Assembly: GCF_009650765.1 (NCBI RefSeq)
Contig: NZ_CP045740.1
Location: 7,044,001-7,108,000 of the forward strand
DNA: 64,000 nt
Reading direction: 5' to 3'
Source of the DNA: Streptomyces sp. SUK 48
GTDB lineage: Bacteria > Actinomycetota > Actinomycetes > Streptomycetales > Streptomycetaceae
A model generated the notes under the pieces. That model was not told where the DNA came from. It ran no database searches and saw only the letters and a list, made by a program, of their open reading frames with translations. The position numbers and the translations under genes are program-made. This document shows positions 41,472 through 51,600 of this stretch, in pieces (position 1 is the stretch's first letter; every line of letters starts with the position of its first letter).

Positions 41472-42443
41472 TTACGGGTGGCAGGCTGTGACGTGCAGCA
41501 TCGTCGCCTCACCCGGCAGTGTGAGCCGTCCGGATGCCAGCTCGGCCGCGATCCGTACCGCGCCGTGCAACGGGTCACCCCCGGGCGGCACCTGGCGGGC
41601 GTGCGGCAGCCGGCGCGCCAACTCCTCGCGCAGTGGCCCGAGCAGGGGGTCGCCCATCTTCGACAGGCCGCCGGTGAGCGCCACTTCGGGGGCCCCGTCC
41701 GCCGGGCACACGGCCGCCGCGGAGTCGGCCATGTGCCGCGCCGCCGCGCGCAGGATGTCCGCCGCGACCGGGTCGTGCGCGGCGTGCTCGGCCACCCGGG
41801 GCGCGAACGAGGCGAGTACGGCGGCCCGGTCGGTCCTCGGATAGAGCCGGCCGGGCAGCCGGCCCACCGGCCCGAACTGTTCCTCCGCGCACCTCAGCAG
41901 CGCGGCCGAGCCGCCCTCGCGGCCGTCGTGGGCCCGCAGCGCCGCCTCCAGACCGGCCCTGCCGATCCACGCGCCGCCGCCGCAGTCGCCCAGCAGATGC
42001 CCCCAGCCGTCGGCCCGCCGCCAGCCGGTGAGGTCGGTGCCGAGCGCGATCAGCCCGGTGCCCGCGGCGAGCACCGCGCCCGGCCGGAAACCGAGGGCCC
42101 CGGCGTACGCGGTGACGGCGTCGGCGGCGAGCGCGAGCCGTCGTACCCCCAGTTCGCGGGCGAGGGCGTCCGGCAGTTCGGCGCGCAGGGCGTCGCCCAG
42201 GGTGGCGAACCCGGCGGCGCCGACGACGGCCGTACCCAGGTCGTCCACGCCCGCCTCCGCCGCCAGTTCCCTGGCGAGCGGCGTGAGACGGGACATCAGA
42301 TGGGCCGGGTCGATGCCGTGCGCGCCGGTGCGGACGGGCTCCCGGGTCTCCCGCTGTGCCGAGGGCGCCCGCCCCGGCACGCCGACGGCGACCCGGAGGC
42401 CGGAGCCGCCGGAGTCCACGGCGAGATACCCGGCGCCGGTCAT
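41472..42443 (-). CDS. BadF/BadG-type ATPase, N-acetylglucosamine kinase-like
   Basis: 323 aa. ASKHA-fold signatures: [17 protein letters not shown] (phosphate 1), [24 protein letters not shown] (phosphate 2 and connect), [17 protein letters not shown], and late [12 protein letters not shown] (adenosine). This is the BcrAD_BadFG family, whose bacterial sugar members phosphorylate GlcNAc. Its ATG overlaps the uracil-DNA glycosylase stop by 4 bp (ATGA), so the two are co-translated; the long frame upstream to 42617 runs inside that gene and is not the start. GlcNAc use would fit the DasR box 2 kb away, but no functional link is shown. Confidence 0.87.
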   Translation of the reverse strand: MTGAGYLAVDSGGSGLRVAVGVPGRAPSAQRETREPVRTGAHGIDPAHLMSRLTPLARELAAEAGVDDLGTAVVGAAGFATLGDALRAELPDALARELGVRRLALAADAVTAYAGALGFRPGAVLAAGTGLIALGTDLTGWRRADGWGHLLGDCGGGAWIGRAGLEAALRAHDGREGGSAALLRCAEEQFGPVGRLPGRLYPRTDRAAVLASFAPRVAEHAAHDPVAADILRAAARHMADSAAAVCPADGAPEVALTGGLSKMGDPLLGPLREELARRLPHARQVPPGGDPLHGAVRIAAELASGRLTLPGEATMLHVTACHP

Positions 42444-43126
42444 GGCAGGCGCCAGTCCACGGGCTGCCCGCCCTGCTCGACCAGGAGGTCGTTGGCCCGG
42501 CTGAAGGGGCGCGATCCGAAGAATCCGCGGTCGGCCGACATCGGCGAGGGGTGCGCGGACTCCACCGCCGGCAGATTCCCCAGCAGCGGGCGCAGATTGC
42601 GCGCGTCGCGGCCCCACAGGATCGACACCAGCGGCTTGCCGCGCGCCGCGAGGGCCCGGATCGCCTGCTCGGTGACCTCTTCCCAGCCCTTGCCCCGGTG
42701 GGCGGCCGGGCTGCGCGGCGCGGTGGTCAGCGCCCTGTTGAGCAGCAGGACGCCCTGCTGGGTCCAGGGGGTGAGGTCGCCGTCGGACGGCTGGGGCAGT
42801 CCCAGGTCGGTGTTCAGCTCGCGGTAGATGTTGATCAGGCTCGGCGGTAGCGGCCGTACCTCGGGAGCGACCGAGAACGACAGGCCCACCGCGTGTCCCG
42901 GGGTGGGATAGGGGTCCTGACCGACGATCAGCACCCTCACCTCGTCGAAGGGTTGCTGGAACGCCCGCAGGACGTTGCTTCCGGCCGGGAGGTAGGTGCG
43001 TCCCGCGGCGATCTCCGTGCGCAGGAAGTCGCCCATCTGGGCGATCCGTCCGGCCACGGGTTCCAGGGCCTTCGCCCAGCCCGGTTCGACGATTTCATGC
43101 AAGGGTCGTGGTGCCACGGGCGTCAC
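42440..43126 (-). CDS. ung: Uracil-DNA glycosylase, family 1
   Basis: 228 aa, the normal Ung length. [20 protein letters not shown] carries the GQDPYP motif with the water-activating Asp (near residue 67); LLLNRALTT is the uracil-pocket strand, and [18 protein letters not shown] is the minor-groove loop with the catalytic His. It removes uracil from DNA and starts base excision repair. The GTG at 43126 is chosen; GTG 43117 is in frame. AGTAGG sits directly before the start. Followed by a kinase gene with overlapping stop and start. Confidence 0.95.
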   Translation of the reverse strand: MTPVAPRPLHEIVEPGWAKALEPVAGRIAQMGDFLRTEIAAGRTYLPAGSNVLRAFQQPFDEVRVLIVGQDPYPTPGHAVGLSFSVAPEVRPLPPSLINIYRELNTDLGLPQPSDGDLTPWTQQGVLLLNRALTTAPRSPAAHRGKGWEEVTEQAIRALAARGKPLVSILWGRDARNLRPLLGNLPAVESAHPSPMSADRGFFGSRPFSRANDLLVEQGGQPVDWRLP

Positions 43127-43203
43127 CCTACTGCCGTACGGCGGCCGGTGATCAACCGATGGCCGAACCCGGCCGGACACCCCGGGCCTCTCCGGTCCGT
43201 CCC

Positions 43204-44292
43204 TCAGCCGACCACCGCGGCGCGCACGCACAGGACGTCCGGCAGATGCGCGGCCACCTGCCGCCAGCTGTCCCCGTCGTCGGGGGAGGCGAACACCTCT
43301 CCGTTGCGGTTGCCGAAATACACGCCCGCCGGGTCGGCGTCGTCGGTGCACAGGGCGTCGCGCAGCACCGTGCCGTAGTGGTCCCCGGCCGGCAGGCCCC
43401 GGGACAGGGGCTCCCAGGATCTGCCCGCGTCGGCCGTGCGGAAGACCCGGCAGCGGCGGTCGGCGGGGACCCGGTCGCTGTCCGCGTTGATCGGGAACAC
43501 GTACGCCGTGCCGCCGCGGCGCGGGTGGGCGGCGACCGCGAAGCCGAAGGTGGACGGCAGACCGGCGCCGATGTCGCTCCAGCGCGCGCCCGCGTCGTCG
43601 CTGCGGTACACCCCCCAGTGGTTCTGGAGGTACAGCCGGTCCGGGTCGGCCGCGTCCCGGGCGACCTTGTGCACGCACTGGCCGAACTCCGGGTTCGGGT
43701 CCGGCAGGAACACCGCGGCCACACCGGAGTTGGACGGCGCCCAGCTCGCCCCGCCGTCGGTGGTGCGGAACACCCCGGCCGTGGAGACGGCGACCGTCAG
43801 CGCCGCCTTGTCGCGCGCGTCCGTGAGCACCGTGTGCAGCCCCTCACCGCCGCCGCCCGGCACCCAGCGGGAGCGGGTGGGGTGCTCCCACAGCGGCCGC
43901 ACCAGCTCGAAGCTCTCGCCGCGGTCCACCGAGCGGTACAGCGCGGCCGGTTCGGTGCCCGCGTACACCGCGTCGGGCTCGGCGGCGGACGGGTGCAGCT
44001 GCCAGACGCGCTCCAGGGAGGCGCCGGTGTCCCGGGGGAACCTGACGGCCGGCCGGGGCGGTTCCCTCCAGGTGCGGCCGAGGTCGTCGGAGTGGAACAC
44101 CGACGGCCCCCAGTGCGCGCTGTCGCCCCCCGCGAGCAGCCGGGGCCGGGGTCCCCGGGTGTCGATCGCGACCGAATACACCGCCTGCGCGTTGAAATAC
44201 GGGCTCTCGTCGAACTCCCACGGGCCCTGCCCCCGCCGCCGTCCGAGGAACAGGCCCTTGCGGGTGCCCACCGCCAGCAGTACCTCGGTCAT
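43204..44292 (-). CDS. BNR/sialidase-like beta-propeller protein
   Basis: 362 aa. Repeated Asp-box sentences: [85 protein letters not shown]. These are BNR (SxDxGxTW) repeats of sialidase/VPS10-like six-bladed propellers. No signal peptide is visible and the catalytic Arg triad of true sialidases is not apparent, so enzyme activity is unproven; the family is usually annotated exo-alpha-sialidase or WD40-like. ATG 44292 has GGAGGTGATC 4 nt upstream, a strong ribosome site. It stands alone, with the next gene on the opposite strand. Confidence 0.85.
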   Translation of the reverse strand: MTEVLLAVGTRKGLFLGRRRGQGPWEFDESPYFNAQAVYSVAIDTRGPRPRLLAGGDSAHWGPSVFHSDDLGRTWREPPRPAVRFPRDTGASLERVWQLHPSAAEPDAVYAGTEPAALYRSVDRGESFELVRPLWEHPTRSRWVPGGGGEGLHTVLTDARDKAALTVAVSTAGVFRTTDGGASWAPSNSGVAAVFLPDPNPEFGQCVHKVARDAADPDRLYLQNHWGVYRSDDAGARWSDIGAGLPSTFGFAVAAHPRRGGTAYVFPINADSDRVPADRRCRVFRTADAGRSWEPLSRGLPAGDHYGTVLRDALCTDDADPAGVYFGNRNGEVFASPDDGDSWRQVAAHLPDVLCVRAAVVG

Positions 44293-44497
44293 GCCGATCA
44301 CCTCCGGGGCGCCATTGCCCAGGATCGCCGTCAGATATCGGCCAGTCTGCACCCCGCCACCGACAGTCTCCCCTGGAGTGGTCGTCGCCCCAGCTCAGCG
44401 GGGGTGTCGTCGGCTTCCGGGGACGATCCGCGAGGTCCGTTCCCCGATGCGCCTGCGCGAGGCGGGCCACTCGTGCGAACGTCGAGGACGGCTTGTC

Positions 44498-44572
44498 ATG
44501 AGCAACGGAACGATCCCTCCTCCGAGGAGGGCGGTCCGGCCGGTCTTTGCGGTCGCGAGGAGGATGCCCTGA
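44498..44572 (+). CDS. Possible 24-aa leader peptide overlapping the next start
   Basis: MSNGTIPPPRRAVRPVFAV followed by ARRMP and TGA. The stop overlaps the ATG of the next gene by one base (TGATG), so ribosomes could re-initiate. Inside it CCCTCCT-CCG-AGGAGGG (44515-44531) can form a 7-bp hairpin. No clear ribosome site precedes it, and codon use is not decisive. It may be chance. Confidence 0.25.
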   Translation: MSNGTIPPPRRAVRPVFAVARRMP

Positions 44573-45153
44573 TGGCGTGCCGGAGTCCCAGGGTGTGGCT
44601 GTGGCGGTGGCGGCGCAATCCGCTCAGGCGCCGGGCGGACGTGGTGGAGGGCTGGGTGGTGCTCGGCGTCGGGCTGCTGACCGTGCTCGCCGGGGTGCTC
44701 GCCGGGCTCATGGTGGCCGCGACGGTGGCCCGGGGACTGGCCCGCGAGCGCGCCGACTGGCGCCCCGCCGTCGCCCGGGTCGTCGCCGAGGTCCCGGACG
44801 TGCCCGCCGGGCACCGGCACATGTCCCACGGCGCCCGGCCCTGGGCCGAGGTGCGCTGGACGGTGGCCGACGGCTCCGTGCACACCGGCCGGGTCCGGGC
44901 GACGGCCGGCGGCGGGGTCGGCACCACGGTCACCGTCTGGACCGATTCCCGCGGCCACCTCGTCGGCAGCCCCGTCCCGCCCGGCCAGGCGGCCTTCCGG
45001 GCCGGCCTCGTCGGAACCCTGGCGGGCCTCGGCACAGCCCTCGTCCCCTTTTCCGGCGGCTTCCTGCTGTGCGCCCGGCTGGAGCGCCGCCGGATGACCG
45101 CCTGGGACACGGAATGGGCCCGGCTGGGGCCGCGGTGGGGACGCACGGTCTGA
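44572..45153 (+). CDS. Rv1733c-family membrane protein
   Basis: 193 aa. A basic N-terminus RVWLWRWRRNPLRRRADVVE, helix 1 (WVVLGVGLLTVLAGVLAGLM), a 90-residue extracytoplasmic domain with VAEVPDVPAG and AEVRWTVADGSVHTGRVRAT, then helix 2 (GLVGTLAGLGTALVPFSGGF) and a short tail. This two-helix plan with WRRNPLRRR matches the Rv1733c family of unknown function, a dormancy-associated protein in Mycobacterium. GGAGG lies 9-13 nt before the ATG. Confidence 0.85.
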   Translation: MACRSPRVWLWRWRRNPLRRRADVVEGWVVLGVGLLTVLAGVLAGLMVAATVARGLARERADWRPAVARVVAEVPDVPAGHRHMSHGARPWAEVRWTVADGSVHTGRVRATAGGGVGTTVTVWTDSRGHLVGSPVPPGQAAFRAGLVGTLAGLGTALVPFSGGFLLCARLERRRMTAWDTEWARLGPRWGRTV

Positions 45154-45187
45154 GCGGCCGCCCGCCGGCCAAACGCCGTTTTTGGGT

Positions 45188-46858
45188 TCAGCCGCCGTCG
45201 GGCAGGGCCCGTCCCAGGATGGCGTCCAGGTCCGTGCCGGGCGGCAGGGTGCCGAAGGAGTGGCCCCAGTCGCCGGCCAGGCGGGTCGCGCAGAAGGCGT
45301 CCGCGACCGGCTCGGGGGCGTGGCGGACCAGGAGGGACGCCTGGAGGGCGAGCGCCGTGCGCTCGACCAGGCGGCGGGCGCCGGACTGGTCGGCCCGGGG
45401 CAGCTCGCTCCTGAGGGCGGCCACGGCGGAGTCCAGCCGGGCGTCCGCGCCCCGGACGAGGTCCAGTTCGGTGAACAGGGCGTCGGCGGCGCCCGGTTCG
45501 CGGCCGAGGGCGCGCAGCACGTCCAGCGCGTTGACGTTGCCCGAGCCCTCCCAGATGGACAGCAGCGGGGCCTCCCGGTAGTGCCGGGGCATACCGGACT
45601 CCTCCACGTACCCGTTGCCGCCCAGGCACTCCAGGGCCTCGGCGGTGAACGCGGGCCCCCGCTTGGTCACCCAGTACTTGCCGACGGCCGTGGCGACCCG
45701 CCGAAAGGCCCGCTCCCCGGCGTCCCCGCGCACCGCGCGGTCCGCGGCCCCGGCCAGCCGAAGCGTGAGGGTGGTCGCCGCCTCCGACTCCAGCGCGAGG
45801 TCCGCCAGCACATTGCGCATCAGCGGCTGTGCGAGCAGCCGGGCGCCGAACGCGCTCCGGTGGCGGGCGTGGTGACCGGCCTCGACCAGCGTCTTGCGCA
45901 TCAGCGTCGCCGAGCCCATCACGCAGTCCAGGCGCGTGCAGTTGACCATCTCGATGATGGTCTTCACGCCCCGTCCCTCGGGCCCCACCAGCCAGGCGAC
46001 GGTCCGGTCGAACTCCGGCTCCGAGGAGGCGTTGGAGCGGTTGCCCAGCTTGTCCTTCAGGCGCTGGATGCGGAAGGCGTTGCGGCCGCCGTCCGGCAGT
46101 ACGCGCGGCACCAGGAAGCAGGACAGACCGCCCGGGGCCTGCGCCAGGACGAGGAAGACGTCGGACATCGGCGCCGACGTGAACCACTTGTGCCCGCGCA
46201 GCGTGTACACCCCGGGCTCGCCGGTGGGCGTCGCTGCCGTGGTGTTGGTCCGCACGTCCGAGCCGCCCTGCTTCTCGGTCATGCCCATCCCGGCGATCAG
46301 CCCGGGCTTCCGGACCGGCACCCGCAGTCCGGGCTCGTACTCCCGGCTGGTGAGCAACGGCTCGTACACCTCGGCCAGTTCGGGCTGCGCGCGCAGGGCG
46401 GGTACGGCGGCGTACGTCATCGACGTCGGGCAGCCGTGCCCCGCCTCGGTGTGCCCCCACGCCAACCCGCCCGCGGTACGGGCCACATGGGCGCCGGGCC
46501 GGTCGTCCGCCCAGGCCGAACCGGCGAGGCCCGCCCGGACCGCGGCCCGCATCAGATGGTGCCAGCTGGGGTGGAAGTCCACCTCGTCGACGCGGTTGCC
46601 GTACCGGTCGTGGGTGCGCAGCACCGGCTCGTGCAGGTTCGCCTGCGCGCTCCACTCCTGGGCCTCCGCGCTGCCGGCGCGGGCGCCGATCCGGCGGATC
46701 TCCTCCTCGGCCCACCCGGCCCCCTCGCGGCGCAGGCCCTCCAGGAGGGCGGCGTCGGCGGAGGAGTCGTACGGGGCGAGGGGAGGGGGCTGGTTGGTGA
46801 CGTCGTGGGTCGCGACCGACGGCGGCGTCTGTGTCCGTGTGGGGGCCATACTCGTCAT
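45188..46858 (-). CDS. AidB-like acyl-CoA dehydrogenase family protein
   Basis: 556 aa, matching AidB-type length with an extra N-terminal domain. GMGMTEKQGGSDVRTNTTAA, RGHKWFTSAPMSDVFLVLAQ and ALECLGGNGYVEESGMPRHY are the flavin-binding and substrate-loop motifs of the group; the C-terminal helical block binds DNA in E. coli AidB. It may dehydrogenate a branched acyl-CoA or protect DNA from alkylation. Start choice: ATG 46858 or 46849, neither with a ribosome site; the inverted repeat just upstream (46860-46893) would control it. It is divergent from a PaaX-type regulator, which is its likely repressor. A very long antisense frame through the next genes is a shadow. Confidence 0.88.
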   Translation of the reverse strand: MTSMAPTRTQTPPSVATHDVTNQPPPLAPYDSSADAALLEGLRREGAGWAEEEIRRIGARAGSAEAQEWSAQANLHEPVLRTHDRYGNRVDEVDFHPSWHHLMRAAVRAGLAGSAWADDRPGAHVARTAGGLAWGHTEAGHGCPTSMTYAAVPALRAQPELAEVYEPLLTSREYEPGLRVPVRKPGLIAGMGMTEKQGGSDVRTNTTAATPTGEPGVYTLRGHKWFTSAPMSDVFLVLAQAPGGLSCFLVPRVLPDGGRNAFRIQRLKDKLGNRSNASSEPEFDRTVAWLVGPEGRGVKTIIEMVNCTRLDCVMGSATLMRKTLVEAGHHARHRSAFGARLLAQPLMRNVLADLALESEAATTLTLRLAGAADRAVRGDAGERAFRRVATAVGKYWVTKRGPAFTAEALECLGGNGYVEESGMPRHYREAPLLSIWEGSGNVNALDVLRALGREPGAADALFTELDLVRGADARLDSAVAALRSELPRADQSGARRLVERTALALQASLLVRHAPEPVADAFCATRLAGDWGHSFGTLPPGTDLDAILGRALPDGG

Positions 46859-46859
46859 G

Positions 46860-46893
46860 TTGCGCTTTTGCTGCGGTTGTAGCAATAGTGCAA
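46860..46893. promoter_or_regulatory. Imperfect inverted repeat between acyl-CoA dehydrogenase and paaX-like gene
   Basis: TTGCGCTTTTGCT (46860-46872) and AGCAATAGTGCAA (46881-46893) match as inverted copies at 11 of 13 positions, 8-nt spacer. AT-rich and placed at the start of the acyl-CoA dehydrogenase gene; a good candidate operator for the divergent PaaX regulator. Confidence 0.55.
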
Positions 46894-46921
46894 CAAGGAG
46901 GCGCACGTACAGTACGTGCCC

Positions 46922-47683
46922 ATGCGCATGAACGTTTCGACCGGGCCGGGGACGGCCGTCCTGCGGCCCCTGTCCGCCCGGTCGGTCGTGCTGAGCATGC
47001 TCCTGGCCGTGCACCCGCCCGAACTGCCGGTGAAGGACCTCGTACGGCTGGTCGAGCCCTTCGGTGTCGGCGGCTCCACGCTGCGGGCCGCGCTGAGCCG
47101 GATGGTGGCCGCGGGCGATCTGTGGCGCACGGACGCGGTCTACGGGCTCAGCGAGCGGCTGCTGGCCAGGCAGCGCCGCCAGGACGACGCGGTCCACCCC
47201 CGTACCCGCGCGTGGGACGGCGACTGGGAGATGGTCGTCGTCACGGCGACGGGACGCGGCGCGGCCGAACGCGCGGAGCTGCGCGCCCGGTTGGCCGCGC
47301 TGCGGCTGGCCGAGCTGCGCGAGGGCGTGTGGCTGCGCCCGGCCAACCTCGACCGGCCGCTGCCGGACGCACTCCGCCAGGTGGCGGCGACGTACACCGC
47401 CCGCCCGGACGAGCCCGCGGGCGATCTCGCCGCGCGGCTGTGGCCCCTGACCACCTGGGCGGCCACCGCCCGCGCCCTGCTGGCATCCGCCTCCGACGCC
47501 CCCCGCCCCGCCGACCGCCTCACCGCCTTCGCCGCGCTCGTCCGCCACCTCCTCGGCGACCCCGTCCTCCCGCCCGCCCTGCTCCCGCCGTCCTGGCCGG
47601 GCCCCGAACTGCGCACGGCGTACGCCGGGTATCAGCGGGAGGTGGGGGCGTCGGTCGGGGTGGCGGGCGCGAGGGAGTACTGA
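46922..47683 (+). CDS. PaaX-family transcriptional regulator
   Basis: About 253 aa. The N-terminal winged helix is RSVVLSMLLAVHPPELPVKD, LVEPFGVGGSTLRAALSRMVAAGDLW; the PaaX central and C-terminal domains follow (LAALRLAELREGVWLRPANL, RLTAFAALVRHLLGDPVLP). PaaX proteins repress CoA-dependent catabolic genes and release DNA on binding acyl-CoA. Divergent from an acyl-CoA dehydrogenase. Unusual start region: a perfect AAGGAGG (46895-46901) is 20 nt from ATG 46922, with the hairpin GCACGTAC-A-GTACGTGC (46903-46919) between them; folding would bring the two close. GTG 46916 and ATG 46928 are alternatives. Confidence 0.87.
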   Translation: MRMNVSTGPGTAVLRPLSARSVVLSMLLAVHPPELPVKDLVRLVEPFGVGGSTLRAALSRMVAAGDLWRTDAVYGLSERLLARQRRQDDAVHPRTRAWDGDWEMVVVTATGRGAAERAELRARLAALRLAELREGVWLRPANLDRPLPDALRQVAATYTARPDEPAGDLAARLWPLTTWAATARALLASASDAPRPADRLTAFAALVRHLLGDPVLPPALLPPSWPGPELRTAYAGYQREVGASVGVAGAREY

Positions 47684-48106
47684 CGGGGAGCGGGCTCTCG
47701 CCGGGGTGGCGGTACGGCATGGAGCGGTACGGCGGGGCGCGCGGTTCGGCGGGGGCAGGACGCGCCAGGCGCGTGAGCCGGGGACGCGGGGGAGTCGTAG
47801 CGGGGCACTGAGGGGCGGGAGAGTTCTGGCCGGGTGCTGAGCGCCGGGTGAGCCCGGCGGCCCAGGGGCCGGCGGGGCCCGCGGCCCTGAGCGCGGCACC
47901 GCCCGCCGGCCGCGCGCGGCACAAATGCCTTGACCCCGGTCCCAGAGCGCCGCGCCCACCCCATGCGGCGCAACCCGCCCCCGCTTCCCTCCCGGCAGGT
48001 GGCGCGCCCGGCCCGCAGGGCGTTCCCTGGGAGACAGGAGGATGACCAGCACGGTCGCGAACACTCGGCGGGGCGAATCGGACGACGATCTCACCCGAGG
48101 AGAGTC
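47684..48106. other. 423-bp intergenic region without a supported gene
   Basis: Very GC-rich. GCCGGG-TGAG-CCCGGC (47843-47858) could terminate the paaX-like transcript. A TTGACC at 47931-47936 resembles a -35 box but has no matching -10. A short frame from ATG 48042 overlaps the next gene in another frame and has its GGAGG touching the ATG, so it is not accepted. Confidence 0.5.
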
Positions 48107-48631
48107 ATGGCTGAGCAGAACGCGTCGTCGGCCCTCATGGCGCCACTGCGTGGCGCCGCCTCGGTGCTGCGCAAGGTGCCGGGTGCCACGGCGGTGGGCC
48201 GCGTCGCCGAGGAGACCCTGGACAAGGTGGGCGCCGTCTCCCCGCGCGGGCGGCGCATCGCGGTGTACGCCGGAGCGGGCGTGCTCGGCGCGGCGGGCGT
48301 CGTGGAGTGGCCCGTGGCGCTGACCGGCGCGGCGGTGGCCTGGCTCACCCAGCCCCGGCCCGGCCCCCGCGGCGACGGGGCCGGCGACGACCGCGAAGAC
48401 AGGGCGGCGGCCCCGCACGACCTCCGCACGGCCGCGCTCCGGTCCGGCGCGGACACGCACCCGCACGGCCCGCAGGAGCAACCCCACCGGCACCACGGCG
48501 AGGGCGGGCACGGACACGGGCCTCGACCCGGCCCCGGACCCGTCCTCGCCGACGGCGCCCCGGACACCACCCCGAAGACGGTGACCGGCCCCCTCGGCCC
48601 CACCGCGCGCCCCGACCGCACCACCCGCTGA
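48107..48631 (+). CDS. Small protein preceding P-type ATPase, His/Gly-rich tail
   Basis: 174 aa. An amphipathic N-terminal half (MAEQNASSALMAPLRGAASV, ...DKVGAVSPRGRRIAVY) leads into one hydrophobic helix AGAGVLGAAGVVEWPVALTG (about residues 55-75). The C-terminal half is low complexity and rich in His, Gly, Pro and Asp (HPHGPQEQPHRHHGEGGHGHG), which could bind metal ions. GAGGAGAG precedes the ATG. Its stop is 10 bp before the TTG of the P-type ATPase, so they form an operon; a metal-chaperone or accessory role is a reasonable guess only. Confidence 0.72.
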   Translation: MAEQNASSALMAPLRGAASVLRKVPGATAVGRVAEETLDKVGAVSPRGRRIAVYAGAGVLGAAGVVEWPVALTGAAVAWLTQPRPGPRGDGAGDDREDRAAAPHDLRTAALRSGADTHPHGPQEQPHRHHGEGGHGHGPRPGPGPVLADGAPDTTPKTVTGPLGPTARPDRTTR

Positions 48632-48641
48632 GGAGAGCCCC

Positions 48642-51600
48642 TTGCCAGGTCTGTTCACCGTGCCGCGGGCCACCCTCCGGCTGCTGCCCGCGGCACCACG
48701 CCTGCTGGCCCGCGCCGCCGCGCCCACGGTGGGGGTGGCCGCCGGAGCGGCCGCGGGCACCGCGCGCGCCGGTGTGCGCGGCGCGGACGCCGCCGTACAG
48801 GTCGCCCGCGTCGCCCGCAACGCCCTCCCCGGCTCCGGCGACCACTGGCGTTCCGGCACCCGCGCCCACTTGGCCCTCCGCCCCGCCGCCCCCGCGCCCG
48901 GCCCGCAGGCCCCACCCCCGAGCCCGCGTCGGGCGAGACCACCGCACCCGCCGCCGAGCCCGCCACCGGCCCCACGGACGGCACACCGCCCGCGACCGCG
49001 CCCCCGCCCCCCGAACCCCCGCCCACTCCAAAGCCCCCGCCTCCCCACCCCACCCCCCACATCGGCCGCCGTATCGCCCGGACCCTCGCCGACCGCCCCG
49101 ACGTGCTCTTCGCCTACTGGGACGACGGCCTCGCCCGGCTCGTCGTGAGCGCGACCGAGGAGGAGGCCACCGACGAGGTGGTCGAGCACGCCGCCCGGCT
49201 CGCCGCCCGGCACGGGTTCGAGCTGGCCGCCGGGGACGTGGAGGAGACCACCCACCCGGCCGACCCCGCGGGGGTGCGCACGGCGGTGGCGACGTTCGGG
49301 GTCGACGTGCTGGGCACCGCCGTCGCGGTGACCGGGTACGCGCTGCGGCTGCCGCCCTCGCCCCGGCTGCTGACCGCCGTGGTGACGCTGCTGCGGGAGA
49401 ACCCGCGGTTCCGTGCCTGGCTGCGCGCCCGCCTGGGCCCCGACCGGATGGACCTGGTGCTGGCCACCGCGAACGCGGTCGCGCACGGCGCCGGGCAGAC
49501 CCCCGCGTCGCTGCTGCTCGACGGCACCCTGCGCGCCTGCCAGGTCGCCGAGACCGTGGCCCGTGCCGCCGCCTTCGACACGGTGCACGACGACCTGTGC
49601 GTCCCCGACCGCGTCAGCCTCGCCCCCGGCGGCGAGCCCCGGCCGCCGCTGCGCGAGTCGCCCGCCCAGGAGTACGCCGCCCACGCCTCGGCCGGAAGCG
49701 TGCTGGGCGCCGCGGCCACCCTGCTGGTCAAGCACGACGGCACGGAGGCGGCCGAGGCGGTCCTCGCCGGCTCCCCGAAGGCCGCCCGCTACGGTCCCGC
49801 CGCCTTCCACGCCGTGCTCAGCGCCGCCCTGTCCCGGACCGGCGTGCTGGTGCGCGACCCGGAGCGGCTGCGCCGGCTGGACCTGGCCGGGACCGTCGTC
49901 CTGCACGCCGGAGCGCTGCGCGGCGCGGACGGCGAGGCGGACCCGTGGGCCGAACCCGTGCTGGACGCCGCCCGCCGGGCCGGGCTGCGGGTGGTGCTGG
50001 TGGACGATCCCGCCCTGGAGGACTTCACCGGCCTCGCCGACCAGGTCGTGGACGCCCGCCGGCCGCTGGACGACGTCGTCCACGAGGCGCGCGGCGAGAC
50101 GCGGACCGTGCTCACGGTCGCCCGGGTGCGCTCGGCCGGGGACAGCGACATCCTGGCCGCGCTGCGCGCCAGCGATGTCGCCGTGGCTCTCACCGACCGG
50201 GACGGCGCGGTGGTGTGGGGCGCGGACCTGCTGGCCCTGCACGGGCTGCCCGACGTGTGGCGGGTGCTGATCGCGATCCCGGCCGCCCGCGTGGTCGGCG
50301 GCCGGTCCCAGACCCTGGCCCGCTCCGGCGCGGCGCTGTCCGGGCTCCTCGTGGCCGTCGGTGAGGCCAAGGGGGGCCGGGGGAGGTTCGCCCTGCTGCC
50401 GGGGCTGCGGCACGCGCCCGTCGACGCGGGCGCCGCCCTGGCCCTGCTGTCCGGGATGCGCGCCGCGCTCGGCGTGGCGGTGGCCCGCGCCCCGCACCCC
50501 CGTCCCCGGGTGCACTGGCACGAGCTGGACCCGGACCAGGCCAGGGACCGGCTCGCGCACCGGCCCGGCGCGGAGAGCACGCCGCTGGGCGCGCTGGCCG
50601 AGGGGCTGCGCGAGGCGGCCGACGGGGTCTCCCGGAATCCGCTGGTCGCCCCCGTGCGCTGGTCCTACCAGCTCGGCCAGGCGGTCCGAGGCGAGCTGCA
50701 CGACCCGCTGACCCCGGTCCTCGCGGTCGGCTCGGCCGCCTCCGCGATCCTCGGCTCGGCGGTGGACGCCCTGCTCGTGGTCGGCGCCCTCGATCTGAAC
50801 GCCCTGGTCGGCGGGGTCCAACGGCTGCGCGCCGAGCGGGCGTTGTCCGGCCTGGTCGCGGACCAGAAGCGCAAGGCGCGCGTGGTGCCCACGGAGGAGG
50901 AGGCACCGGCCGGCGGCACCCGCACCGTGGAGGCGGGCAAGCTCACGCCGGGCGATGTGATCCAGCTCAAGGGCGACGACGTGGTGCCCGCCGACGCCCG
51001 GCTGCTGTGGCAGGAGGGCCTGGAGGTCGACGAGTCCGCGCTGACCGGCGAGTCGCTGCCGGTGGAGAAGGACACCGACCCCACCCCGCACGCCCCGGTC
51101 GCCGACCGCAGCTGCATGGTCTTCGAGGGCACGACCGTGGTGGCGGGCGAGGCCCGTGCCGTCGTGGTCGACACCGGCGAGCACACCGAGGCCGCCCGCG
51201 CCGTGCACCTCGCCGCGCGCACCCCGCCCGCCGCCGGTGTCCAGGCCCGGCTCCAGGAACTCACCCGCAAGGCACTGCCGTTGACCCTGGCGGGCGGCGC
51301 CGCGGTGACCGGTCTCGCGCTGCTGCGCGGCACCCCGATCCGCGAGGCGGTCAGCGGTGGCGTGGCGGTCGCGGTGGCCGCCGTACCGGAGGGGCTGCCC
51401 CTGGTGGCCACCGTCGCCCAGCTGGCCGCGGCCCGCCGGCTCAGCCGCGGCGGCGTCCTGGTGCGCACCCCGCGCACCCTGGAGGCGCTCGGCCGGATGG
51501 ACACCATCTGCTTCGACAAGACCGGCACCCTCACCGAGAACCGGCTGCGCCTGGTGCGGGTCTCCGACGCCGAGGGCACCGTACGCGCCGTGGCCGCCGC

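Noticed and set aside
39340..42443. A GlcNAc-utilisation cluster made of the DasR box, lactonase and BadF-type kinase.
   Set aside because: The kinase has no dre box of its own, is coupled to ung on the opposite strand, and lacks nagA/nagB neighbours; only the lactonase site is supported.
48042..48323. Small plus-strand frame MTSTVANTRRGESDDDL beginning after GGAGG.
   Set aside because: The SD touches the ATG without spacer, and most of the frame overlaps the 174-aa gene, which has a proper SD and better protein character.
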